The position numbers and the translations under genes are program-made. Under the pieces are notes generated by a model. That model saw only the letters and a program-made list of their open reading frames with translations. It did no database searches and was not told the DNA's origin. This document shows positions 1-5,687 of a DNA stretch of 5,788 nt, in pieces. The DNA is taken from the NCBI GenBank assembly GCA_938084195.1, contig CALKDJ010000005.1, forward strand, positions 1 through 5,788, read 5' to 3'. The DNA comes from an uncultured Methylophilaceae bacterium (GTDB taxonomy: Bacteria; Pseudomonadota; Gammaproteobacteria; Burkholderiales; Methylophilaceae). Numbering within the stretch: position 1 is the first letter of the stretch; each line of letters begins with the position of its first letter.

Positions 1-585
1 TATAGCAATCAAAACAAAGGTCATTTTGGCCTTGCTTATGAGTCATATACACATTTCACTTCTCCAATAAGGAGATATCCAGACTTAATTGTGCATAGAG
101 CCATAAAAGCAAAAATTCAAAAAAATAAATTAAAAATAAAAGATATCGAACGACTTGGTGAGCACTGTTCAGGAACGGAAAGACGTGCCGATGATGCTAC
201 GCGTGATGTTGAATCATGGCTTAAGTGTTATTTCATGCAAGATAAAATTGGTGAGATATACGAGGGTACTGTATCAGGTGTCACTGGGTTTGGATTGTTT
301 GTTGAATTAGATGGAATTTTTATTGAGGGCTTATTGCATGTAACTGAACTTGGTAATGATTATTTTACTTTTGAAAAAAGTAAACACGCTATGGTTGGGG
401 AGAGAACACACTTATCCTACAGATTGGGTGATAGATTGAAAGTTAAGGTAGTTAGAGTAGATATGGAAACATCAAAAATAGATCTTTCATTGATGAATGT
501 TAACAACGGAAAATCCAAAAAAATTAAGAGTAGAAAAGACATAAATCACTTTTCAAAAAATAAAAGGGTAAGAAAAAGAAAGTGA
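1..585 (+). CDS. rnr: Ribonuclease R, C-terminal part (5' end outside window)
   Basis: RNase R is a processive 3'-to-5' exoribonuclease of the RNase II/RNB family that degrades structured RNA in the cytoplasm. The reading frame is open from base 1, so the gene starts before the window; 194 residues are visible. The first residues carry the conserved end of the RNB catalytic domain (YTHFTSPIRRYPDLIVHRAI at about residues 16-35). A linker with ERLGEHCS..ERRADDA and ESWLKCYFM follows, then an S1 RNA-binding domain at about residues 84-165 (GEIYEGTVSGVTGFGLFVEL, then a 'GLLHVTELGNDYF' segment). The last 25-30 residues form the basic Lys/Arg-rich tail typical of RNase R and not of RNase II. The stop overlaps the rlmB start in GTGA, an order (rnr-rlmB) shared by many beta- and gammaproteobacteria and suggesting translational coupling. 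Identification is firm. Confidence 0.96.
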   Translation, partial: YSNQNKGHFGLAYESYTHFTSPIRRYPDLIVHRAIKAKIQKNKLKIKDIERLGEHCSGTERRADDATRDVESWLKCYFMQDKIGEIYEGTVSGVTGFGLFVELDGIFIEGLLHVTELGNDYFTFEKSKHAMVGERTHLSYRLGDRLKVKVVRVDMETSKIDLSLMNVNNGKSKKIKSRKDINHFSKNKRVRKRK

Positions 586-1328
586 GTGAAAAAAAGATTA
601 TTTATGGGTTTCATTCTATAACGAGTCGAATAAGACTAGATGTCAATTCAGTCAAGGAAATCTATCTTGATGAGTCAAGAAACGACGCTAGAATGAATGA
701 CCTTCTAAAATTAATTAAGTTACACAATATTAATTATCATCTAAGCTCCAAAAATAGACTGGATGGCATGATACCAAACTCAAAACATCAAGGCGTCATT
801 GCAAATATCATTGAGAATAAACAAAAATACATTACAGTTGAAGATATCGTTGAAGAGGGGGCAAAAGAGCCTTTATTATTTTTAATACTTGATGGTATCG
901 AGGATCCTCATAATCTCGGAGCATGCTTTAGAGTTGCAGATGCAATGGGTGTTCACGCGATTATTTGTCCCAAAGATAATGCAGTAGGGGTAAATGCAAC
1001 TGTTCGCAAGGTTGCGTGTGGGGGTGCTGAATCAGTACCATTTATTGCTGTTACCAATATAGGTAGAACAATAAGGTATTTAAAAGAAAATGGCTTATTT
1101 GTCATTGGGACTGATGGAGAAACGAGAAAAAATATATATCAAGAAAATTTATCTGGACCTATTGCGATAGTATTAGGTTCAGAGGGTAAGGGAATGCGCA
1201 GACTTACTCGTGAACTATGCGATACACTTGTTTCAATTCCAATGTTAGGTCAGGTAGAGAGCTTAAACGTTAGCGTAGCAAGTGGGATCTGTCTGTCTGA
1301 AATAAGAAGACAAAGAACTCTATCCTAA
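582..1328 (+). CDS. rlmB: 23S rRNA (guanosine-2'-O-)-methyltransferase RlmB
   Basis: RlmB methylates the ribose 2'-O of a conserved guanosine (G2251 in E. coli numbering) in the 23S rRNA peptidyl-transferase region, using S-adenosylmethionine. The 248 residues are full length for the family. Residues 1 to about 75 look like the L30e-type substrate-binding domain (IYGFHSI at the start, KHQGVIA at the end). The rest is the SPOUT/TrmH-type knot domain with all three motifs: motif 1 EDPHNLGACFR with Asn111 and Arg117, motif 2 LGSEGKGMRR with Glu201, motif 3 IPMLGQVESLNVSVASGI with Ser227 and Asn229. The GTG start at 582 shares four bases with the rnr stop; no in-frame ATG lies near the N-terminus, and the protein begins at the normal family position. 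Translation is probably coupled to rnr. Nothing is missing or unusual in the catalytic parts. Confidence 0.97.
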   Translation: MSEKKIIYGFHSITSRIRLDVNSVKEIYLDESRNDARMNDLLKLIKLHNINYHLSSKNRLDGMIPNSKHQGVIANIIENKQKYITVEDIVEEGAKEPLLFLILDGIEDPHNLGACFRVADAMGVHAIICPKDNAVGVNATVRKVACGGAESVPFIAVTNIGRTIRYLKENGLFVIGTDGETRKNIYQENLSGPIAIVLGSEGKGMRRLTRELCDTLVSIPMLGQVESLNVSVASGICLSEIRRQRTLS

Positions 1329-1394
1329 TTTTATTTTAGGAAAAATCTTTTCTCAATCTGTTTTTTTTAAATTCTTTCTCTTCGCTTTTATGAT

Positions 1395-1991
1395 GTGAGC
1401 GAAAAAATTCTTTATATCATCCTAAAATTTACCTTCGATTATTTTGAGATCTGTTCTTGTAATGCGAATGATTCTCATTTACAATTAGAAAAAATTGTAA
1501 TTAGGGAAAAAATGAACAACGTAAGTAATCAAGCGAAAAAATTTCTTGCAGAATCGGTATCCTCCTTCGGACTTGAAAGTTCGGAAATGATGGTTGTTTG
1601 GTCACCAAGACATTTTACAGGTTGCATTTCATCCAATGAGAACCCAAGAGATTTATTTTCTTTATGCACAGAGCAACACAATCTACCTGATATTACTTTT
1701 ATATTCGAAGAAATAACCTTTGCGATAAAAGTTGGTGCAACAGAAAAAGGGGTGATTGGAGAAGAATTCTGTAATCATCTTCATTACGGAGAGTATAAGA
1801 CATTAGCAGCATTGTATTTTTTACAAAATGATAATTATGCGAGTGCTAGAGAATTATTCTCATCCTGGCTCAAACCAGAGGAATCAAGGATTGTTTATAA
1901 ATTAATGATTTCTTTATCAATTATCCTTGAAAAAGCAGATCTACTTATTCCACCAAGAAAAGAATTTCAATCTGTGTGGAGACCTCACTAA
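1395..1991 (+). CDS. Hypothetical protein, family not recognised (198 aa)
   Basis: I do not recognise this protein. It fills the gap between rlmB and the rpsD-like gene, on the same strand, 66 bp after rlmB and 20 bp before the rpsD ATG, so it is probably co-transcribed. The GTG start at 1395 has no good ribosome-binding site. Its stop-overlapping context ATGATGTGA suggests a two-codon minigene (1390-1398) coupled to it. An ATG at 1512 (residue 40) has AGGGA in front and would give 159 residues. Visible features: a hydrophobic, probably beta-strand N-terminus ([15 protein letters not shown]), a helical stretch around residues 40-60, a strand EMMVVW, and a helical C-terminal third (about 128-180; [20 protein letters not shown]) that faintly resembles a single TPR-like helix pair. 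There is no signal peptide and no clear transmembrane segment or catalytic motif. Codon use and base composition look like those of its neighbours. It is probably a real cytoplasmic protein. Confidence 0.7.
   Translation: MSEKILYIILKFTFDYFEICSCNANDSHLQLEKIVIREKMNNVSNQAKKFLAESVSSFGLESSEMMVVWSPRHFTGCISSNENPRDLFSLCTEQHNLPDITFIFEEITFAIKVGATEKGVIGEEFCNHLHYGEYKTLAALYFLQNDNYASARELFSSWLKPEESRIVYKLMISLSIILEKADLLIPPRKEFQSVWRPH
1503..1514 (+). promoter_or_regulatory. Alternative ribosome-binding site and ATG inside the hypothetical gene
   Basis: AGGGA at 1503-1507 stands four bases before an in-frame ATG at 1512-1514. This is a better initiation signal than the one in front of the GTG at 1395. Either this is the true start or it gives a shorter second product. 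The upstream 39 codons read as plausible protein, so the choice remains open. Confidence 0.35.
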
Positions 1992-2000
1992 ATTTAATTA

Positions 2001-2014
2001 AAGGAAAAAGAATG
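2001..2014 (+). promoter_or_regulatory. Ribosome-binding site fixing the rpsD start at ATG 2012
   Basis: AAGGA at 2001-2005 lies six bases before ATG at 2012-2014. This decides the start: the longer frame opening with GTG at 1976 would overlap the previous gene and add twelve residues with no S4 counterpart. Confidence 0.8.
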
Positions 2015-2269
2015 GCTAATAGTAGTGTAAGGAAAAAACCAAAAAATAAATTATCTAGACAAATGGGCGAAAATATTTGGGGTCGTGAAAATTGCCCAAC
2101 AGCAAACCGTGTTTATGGCCCTGGTCAACATGGACCAAAAGGAAATAGAAGAAGAAGTGATTATGGCGTTCAACTTCGAGAAAAACAAAAACTAAAAGGT
2201 TATTACGGCAATATCGGAGAAAAGCAGTTCAGAAATATTTTTAAAGAGGCTTTTGCTAAAAAAAGGTGA
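2012..2269 (+). CDS. rpsD: Ribosomal protein S4, alphaproteobacterial type, N-terminal part (rpsD locus 2012-2639 split by frame break)
   Basis: S4 is a primary 16S rRNA binding protein that nucleates 30S assembly. Read across one extra base, the locus 2012-2639 gives about 208 residues against about 205 for the usual alphaproteobacterial S4. This part encodes residues 1-84 plus Arg before a premature TGA at 2267-2269. It shows [46 protein letters not shown] and [11 protein letters not shown]. The NxWGR and KLKGYYG segments are those I know from alphaproteobacterial S4, not from the beta or gamma form. The N-terminus lacks the four-cysteine zinc motif; only Cys28 is present there. A good ribosome-binding site precedes the ATG. 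The break falls at A7 (2258-2264), just before the S4 RNA-binding fold. It could be a sequencing error, a pseudogene, or a gene rescued by slippage. Identification as S4 is firm; functionality is uncertain. Confidence 0.9.
   Translation: MANSSVRKKPKNKLSRQMGENIWGRENCPTANRVYGPGQHGPKGNRRRSDYGVQLREKQKLKGYYGNIGEKQFRNIFKEAFAKKR
2258..2269 (+). other. A7 slippery tract and +1 frame break in rpsD
   Basis: The bases read GCT AAA AAA AGG TGA in the first frame, whereas S4 homology continues as GGT GAT ACG AGT (GDTS) from 2265. One A of the run is surplus, so a skip of one base (+1) restores the protein. Lys-tRNA on AAA (2261-2263) could re-pair perfectly on AAA (2262-2264) while an AGG codon waits in the A site, with TGA next. 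RNA polymerase slippage on A7 giving A6 or A9 would also restore the frame. Confidence 0.75.
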
Positions 2270-2639
2270 TACGAGTGAAAACCTTTTAATATTATTGGAA
2301 TCACGACTTGATGCGATAGTTTACCGATCAAATTTTGTTGCTTCTGTTTTTGCTGCAAGGCAATTTATCAATCATAAGCATGTAAGAGTAAATGGGACAA
2401 TAGTCAATATCCCGTCCTATCGTTGTAAGCCAGGAGATATTGTTGATATAAAAGAAAAAAGTAGGAACCTTGGCTTTGTAATTGAATCTACTACTAAATT
2501 GGAAAGAGATGTGCCTGAATATCTCAATCTTGACTTAAAAACCTTTAGTACGACTTACACCAGGTTCCCTTCATCGGATGAAATACCTTATGCAACTATT
2601 ATGAGTCCTAAGGATGTTGTGGAATTCTACAGTCGCTAA
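2265..2639 (+). CDS. rpsD: Ribosomal protein S4, C-terminal part (second half of broken rpsD)
   Basis: This is the continuation of the same S4 gene in the +1 frame: 124 residues from GDTSENLL to the terminal VVEFYSR. It holds the whole S4 RNA-binding domain ([44 protein letters not shown]) and the C-terminal ERDVPEY and DEIPYA segments that are characteristic of alphaproteobacterial S4. The frame is open back to a TTG at 2253 (MLKKGDTS), which could in principle start a separate C-terminal product, but I see no ribosome-binding site for it. No other disruption, missing motif or internal stop is visible, so apart from one base the gene is intact. That argues for recent breakage, programmed or spontaneous slippage, or an assembly error rather than long decay. 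Confidence 0.9.
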   Translation, partial: GDTSENLLILLESRLDAIVYRSNFVASVFAARQFINHKHVRVNGTIVNIPSYRCKPGDIVDIKEKSRNLGFVIESTTKLERDVPEYLNLDLKTFSTTYTRFPSSDEIPYATIMSPKDVVEFYSR

Positions 2640-2651
2640 TTAAAATATTAA

Positions 2652-2664
2652 AAGGAAAATTATG
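2652..2664 (+). promoter_or_regulatory. Ribosome-binding site of the pseudoazurin gene
   Basis: AAGGA at 2652-2656 lies five bases before ATG at 2662, within the 22-base gap after the rpsD stop. No promoter fits into this gap, so the gene is probably read from upstream. Confidence 0.75.
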
Positions 2665-3108
2665 AAAAGTATTAAGCTATATGCAATGTTATTTTTATTA
2701 GCATTTTATGGGAACGCAATTTCAGCTGATCATGTAGTCAAAATGTTAAATGGAGCACCCCCTAACATGTTTGTATTTGATCCTCCTGTTATAAAGATAG
2801 CAGTTGGAGATACCGTCACATGGGATGGAGATGCAATGCATAATTCTGTATCTATTGAAACTATGCTTCCAGCGGGAGCAAAACCATGGTCTGGAAAACT
2901 TACTATGAAACCAGGCGAGAAGTCCATTACTGTGAAGTTTGATATAGAGGGTGTGTATGGATATAATTGCACGCCACACGCCATGCTTGGTATGGTTGGA
3001 ATAGTAGTAGTTGGTGATCCATCTTCTAATTTAGATGCAGCAAAAAAGGCGGTCGAAACTCAAGCTGGTGGAAAAGAAAGATTCATGAAATATTTGTCTG
3101 AAATTTAA
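2662..3108 (+). CDS. Pseudoazurin (periplasmic type 1 blue copper protein)
   Basis: A small secreted electron carrier of the cupredoxin fold. Residues 1-22 form a classical Sec signal peptide (KSIKLYAMLFLLAFYGNAIS-A, cleavage after AISA). The mature part begins with HVVKMLN, matching the 'VHMLN' start of pseudoazurins. The four copper ligands are visible with correct spacing: His60 (in MHNSV), Cys103, His106 and Met111 (NCTPHAMLGM). The C-terminal helical extension after GDPSSNLDAAKK is typical of pseudoazurin and separates it from amicyanin and plastocyanin. Family members pass electrons from cytochromes to copper nitrite reductase, nitrous oxide reductase or terminal oxidases; none of these partners is in the window. 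The gene is last in its block, 22 bp after rpsD and just before a strong terminator. Identification is firm; the physiological partner is unknown. Confidence 0.93.
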   Translation: MKSIKLYAMLFLLAFYGNAISADHVVKMLNGAPPNMFVFDPPVIKIAVGDTVTWDGDAMHNSVSIETMLPAGAKPWSGKLTMKPGEKSITVKFDIEGVYGYNCTPHAMLGMVGIVVVGDPSSNLDAAKKAVETQAGGKERFMKYLSEI

Positions 3109-3121
3109 GATAAATATAATC

Positions 3122-3153
3122 AAAAAAAAGGACTCTAATTAGAGTCCTTTTTT
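3122..3153. terminator. Bidirectional intrinsic terminator
   Basis: GGACTCT (3130-3136), loop AATT, AGAGTCC (3141-3147), flanked by eight A on the left (3122-3129) and six T on the right (3148-3153). Read rightwards it ends the rnr-to-pseudoazurin block. Read leftwards it gives the same hairpin followed by eight U, directly after the tRNA-Asn 3' end. Confidence 0.92.
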
Positions 3154-3156
3154 ATT

Positions 3157-3232
3157 TGGCTCCCCAACCTGGGCTCGAACCAGGGACACATGGATTAACA
3201 GTCCATTGCTCTACCGACTGAGCTATTGGGGA
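3157..3232 (-). tRNA. tRNA-Asn (anticodon GTT), CCA encoded
   Basis: The reverse strand folds into a complete cloverleaf of 73 bases plus encoded CCA (3157-3159). The acceptor stem is TCCCCAA/TTGGGGA with discriminator G. The D arm is GCTC/GAGC, the anticodon stem ATGGA/TCCAT with loop CTGTTAA, and the variable loop GTGTC. The T arm is CCTGG/CCAGG with loop TTCGAGC. The anticodon GTT occupies 3197-3199 and reads AAC/AAU. All stems pair without mismatch. The gene has its own promoter and a terminator immediately downstream. Confidence 0.98.
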
Positions 3233-3248
3233 ATAATCGTAGGGTGAG

Positions 3249-3277
3249 ATGATAAGCAGAAATTACATTCTGGTCAA
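3249..3277 (-). promoter_or_regulatory. Sigma-70-type promoter of tRNA-Asn
   Basis: On the minus strand TTGACC (3277-3272) and TATCAT (3254-3249) are separated by exactly 17 bases, each one base off consensus. The next bases, CTCACCC, form a GC-rich discriminator of the kind found at stringently controlled stable-RNA promoters. Transcription would begin about ten bases before the mature tRNA 5' end. The -10 overlaps one arm of an inverted repeat (3244-3250 with 3281-3287). Confidence 0.7.
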
Positions 3278-3295
3278 CCAATCTCACACTTTTTT

Positions 3296-4501
3296 TTAAC
3301 CTTCTACCGCTTGTTTAATTCTCTTCATTGATTCAACAAGATTTTCCATGGAGGTTGCAAAAGATATCCTAAAGTAGCCACTAAGCCCAAAGGCTGATCC
3401 AGGCACAACTGCAACACCTTGGCTTTCAATAAGGTATTCCGTAAGTGATAAATCATTGGCTTCTTTTATTTTTTTGTTATCAAACAAATTATTAATAGCT
3501 TTTTTAGCATCGGTAAATGCATAGAAGGCACCTTCTGCCGGTATACATTTAAAACCATCAATATTATTAAGTTTTTCTACAACAAAATCATGCCTTTCCT
3601 TGAATGCTTTGATCATTGGCAGCATGCATTCCTTACCCCCATTTAATGCCGCCTCAGCAGCTACCTGGGAGATAGATGTTGGATTTGAAGTTGATTGTGA
3701 TTGTAACTTACTCATAGCTGCAATAATTAATTTAGGACCAGCAGCAAAACCAATTCTCCAACCAGTCATTGAGTAAGCTTTTGAAACGCCATTTAAAATA
3801 ATTACTCGATCTTTCAGACTAGGTTCAATCATCAGGATGTTATTAAATGATTCTCCTGTTAAATTAATGTGCTCATAGATGTCGTCAGTACCTATATAAA
3901 TTTGAGGGTGGCGCATTAGGATATCAGCTAATGCTCTAAGCTCTGATTCACTGTATACGGCACCGGTTGGATTGGATGGAGAATTTAAAAAAATGAGCTT
4001 TGTTTTTTTGGTGATATTTTGTTCAAGTTGCCTAGGTGTCATCTTAAAGCTTTGATCGATATCACACTCTACAACAATGGGTGAGGCCCCTGTAAGATTT
4101 ACTATATCTGTGTAGGACACCCAATACGGTGCTGGAATAATAACCTCATCACCATGTTCCAAAATTGCAAGACAAAGGTTAAAAATACTTTGCTTGCCAC
4201 CAACGCTAACAACAACCTCATCAATTTTGTAATCTAAACCATTATCTCTTTTTAATTTACTTAATACCGCTTGTTTTAAAGATGCAGTACCAGAAACAGG
4301 TGTGTACTTTGTAAACCCATTATTAATTGCTTTTATTGCCGCCTCTTTAATAAAGTCAGGTGTGTCAAAATCAGGTTCACCAGCTGCAAGTGCAATAATA
4401 TCCCTTCCTTCTGCTTTGAGTTTTATGGCTTTGGCTGTTATTGCAAGGGTGGGGGACTCTTCTATGCGGTTTACACATGAGGATAGTGGTGACTTTGACA
4501 A
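3296..4501 (-). CDS. Class I-beta pyridoxal-phosphate aminotransferase, aspartate type
   Basis: A cytosolic PLP enzyme that most likely moves the amino group between aspartate and 2-oxoglutarate; some class I-beta enzymes also aminate prephenate. The 401 residues are full length. Visible motifs in order: GEPDFDTP (41-48), Tyr66 in FTKYTP, Trp127 in PAPYWVSY, NSPSNPTG with Asn177, TDDIYEH with Asp206/207 and Tyr209, SKAYSMTGWR with the PLP lysine Lys241 and Arg249, and FRISFATS with the carboxylate-binding Arg378. The start is TTG at 4501: no in-frame ATG occurs nearby, the upstream frame closes after eight codons, and NRIEESPTLAITAKA then falls where the family N-terminus should be. GGA six bases upstream is a weak ribosome-binding site. 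No terminator separates it from tRNA-Asn downstream, so read-through into the tRNA is possible. In several betaproteobacteria I recall an aminotransferase beside uvrB, as here (with a protease gene in between). Confidence 0.93.
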   Translation of the reverse strand: MSKSPLSSCVNRIEESPTLAITAKAIKLKAEGRDIIALAAGEPDFDTPDFIKEAAIKAINNGFTKYTPVSGTASLKQAVLSKLKRDNGLDYKIDEVVVSVGGKQSIFNLCLAILEHGDEVIIPAPYWVSYTDIVNLTGASPIVVECDIDQSFKMTPRQLEQNITKKTKLIFLNSPSNPTGAVYSESELRALADILMRHPQIYIGTDDIYEHINLTGESFNNILMIEPSLKDRVIILNGVSKAYSMTGWRIGFAAGPKLIIAAMSKLQSQSTSNPTSISQVAAEAALNGGKECMLPMIKAFKERHDFVVEKLNNIDGFKCIPAEGAFYAFTDAKKAINNLFDNKKIKEANDLSLTEYLIESQGVAVVPGSAFGLSGYFRISFATSMENLVESMKRIKQAVEG

Positions 4502-4576
4502 ATTTATTCCAAGCTTAAGATTTAATTAATAGTTAATTTTACTGAAAAAAATCTTTTTAACAAATAAAAATTATAT

Positions 4577-5584
4577 CTAACAGTTGGTTTTACAATTAAT
4601 GATCTCATCTAATTCGTCGGCTCTTGCAGGATTGAGAATATCTAAGGATGTATGTATTTTTATCGCTTCTTCTTTTAATCCTAATTTGTTATTGATGATT
4701 CCCATGCGAAACAGGGCGTCAGAATTATTTTTATCAATAGCAAGTGATTTTTGATAAGCCACCAGAGCTTTATCATCTTTGAGAAGCATTTCATGTGCAT
4801 ATCCATGTTCGTACCAGGCTTCTGTATTATCTTTTTCTTCAGATACCCACTCTGCAGTAACTTTAATGAAATTCACCCAGTCTTCTTTAACTTTTGGAAT
4901 AGCTATTTTTAAAAAGAAGGGTTTATCATCTTCATTTTCTTCCCAAAGAGCTTTACCAGTGATGGGAAATTCTTTTTCCATCGGCTGTTTTCTAAGTTGG
5001 TGAATCCATTCAGCAGGCATAGAAAAGTAAGAGCCATAACCTGTGGTTTTGAAGGTATTGATCCCTACAAGATTACCCTCCATATCAAAAAGACCGCTTC
5101 CACTAGCCCCCAATCTGAATTTAGCAGAACTTAAAATAATTCTCCCATTTTCCATATCATAGGTTGATATCATGTAGCCTCCTGTTGTTAAGGGGACTGG
5201 AGAACCATTAGAATGACCAATCCCTGCCAATTCCTGCCCTTTTATAAGGTCTTTGCTGTTACCTATAGGAACAGGCTCTCTATTGAGTTGAAACAGGGTA
5301 AGAAGGCAAAGATCTTGCCATCTATTGGCTTGGACTCCTTCTATCGAATAAGAAGTATCGCCTTGGGAAACCCAAGGCTTCTTCGTTCTTCTTAAAACGT
5401 GACAATTGGTAATAACTTCATTTTTTCCGACAATGACCCCGGATCCGTATGCTAGAGAACCACTTTCGGTATATCCCCTGATCATTACAACGGAGGACCA
5501 TGCATTCATTAATTTAGCTTGATCATAGGCGTTTGCATTGGAGGTGATTAGTAAAAGGAGAAGAATTTTGTAGACAATAGGCAT
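4577..5584 (-). CDS. Secreted trypsin-like serine protease with C-terminal TPR repeats
   Basis: A 335-residue exported protein. Residues 1-19 form a signal peptide (hydrophobic core ILLLLLI, cleavage after NANA). A trypsin-like (S1/HtrA-like) domain spans about 22-200 with the full triad: His62 in ITNCHVL, Asp91 in RWQDLCLL, Ser161 in GASGSGLFD. There is no PDZ domain. Two TPR units follow at about 254-287 and 288-321 (AWYEHGYAHE.., ALFRMGIINN..). The tail carries Cys331 and Cys335 (CKTNC), and Cys61 and Cys93 flank the catalytic site, so disulphides are likely in the periplasm. TPRs suggest binding of partner or substrate proteins; the substrate is unknown. The ATG at 5584 fits the signal peptide; its ribosome-binding site (AAGAA) is weak. 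The gene is divergent from uvrB and 75 bp upstream of the aminotransferase gene. The domain call is firm; the role is not known. Confidence 0.85.
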   Translation of the reverse strand: MPIVYKILLLLLITSNANAYDQAKLMNAWSSVVMIRGYTESGSLAYGSGVIVGKNEVITNCHVLRRTKKPWVSQGDTSYSIEGVQANRWQDLCLLTLFQLNREPVPIGNSKDLIKGQELAGIGHSNGSPVPLTTGGYMISTYDMENGRIILSSAKFRLGASGSGLFDMEGNLVGINTFKTTGYGSYFSMPAEWIHQLRKQPMEKEFPITGKALWEENEDDKPFFLKIAIPKVKEDWVNFIKVTAEWVSEEKDNTEAWYEHGYAHEMLLKDDKALVAYQKSLAIDKNNSDALFRMGIINNKLGLKEEAIKIHTSLDILNPARADELDEIINCKTNC

Positions 5585-5597
5585 AATAATTTTCTTA

Positions 5598-5620
5598 TTG
5601 TAATTTTTATCATATTACAA
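5598..5620. repeat. Perfect inverted repeat TTGTAAT-N9-ATTACAA, operator candidate
   Basis: A 7-bp perfect palindrome with half-site centres 16 bases apart lies in the divergent protease/uvrB region, 14 bp before the protease ATG. On the minus strand its spacer contains TATGAT, a possible -10 for the protease gene, so a bound repressor would block it. The regulator is unknown; in AT-rich DNA a chance repeat is possible. Confidence 0.35.
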
Positions 5621-5651
5621 GACTGTAAATAAACATTAAAGTTCTCAACCC

Positions 5652-5660
5652 TGTTAAAAT
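5652..5660 (+). promoter_or_regulatory. Extended -10 promoter candidate for uvrB
   Basis: TGTTAAAAT matches the extended -10 pattern TGnTATAAT with one mismatch and lies 27 bases before the proposed TTG start. No good -35 is seen at 17 bases (AACATT), which extended -10 promoters tolerate. I found no LexA box around it. Confidence 0.4.
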
Positions 5661-5687
5661 TATTTTTTTTAAATTGAAGTTATTCCA

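Noticed and set aside
1324..1368. Possible terminator after rlmB (CCTAA...TTAGG, later T8)
   Set aside because: The stem has only five pairs with a seven-base loop, includes the stop codon, and the T-run is about 20 bases away, so it does not look like an intrinsic terminator.
1976..2011. Longer rpsD start at GTG 1976
   Set aside because: It overlaps the end of the previous gene, adds residues without S4 counterpart, and the clear ribosome-binding site at 2001-2005 belongs to the ATG at 2012.
2730..2984. Open frames opposite the pseudoazurin gene on the minus strand
   Set aside because: They are antisense shadows of a gene with intact signal peptide and copper ligands, and have no recognisable motif or ribosome-binding site.
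4540..4576. Terminator between protease and aminotransferase genes (AAAAA-GA-TTTTT)
   Set aside because: The stem is purely A-T and too weak; no GC-containing hairpin is present in the gap, and I could not support a promoter for the aminotransferase there either.
4302..5395. Plus-strand open frames at 4302-4529, 4779-5003 and 5213-5395
   Set aside because: They lie opposite well-supported minus-strand genes and show no family motif.
5621..5660. SOS (LexA) box for uvrB
   Set aside because: Two CTGT half-sites are present (5623 and 5651), but neither has an ACAG partner at the required distance.
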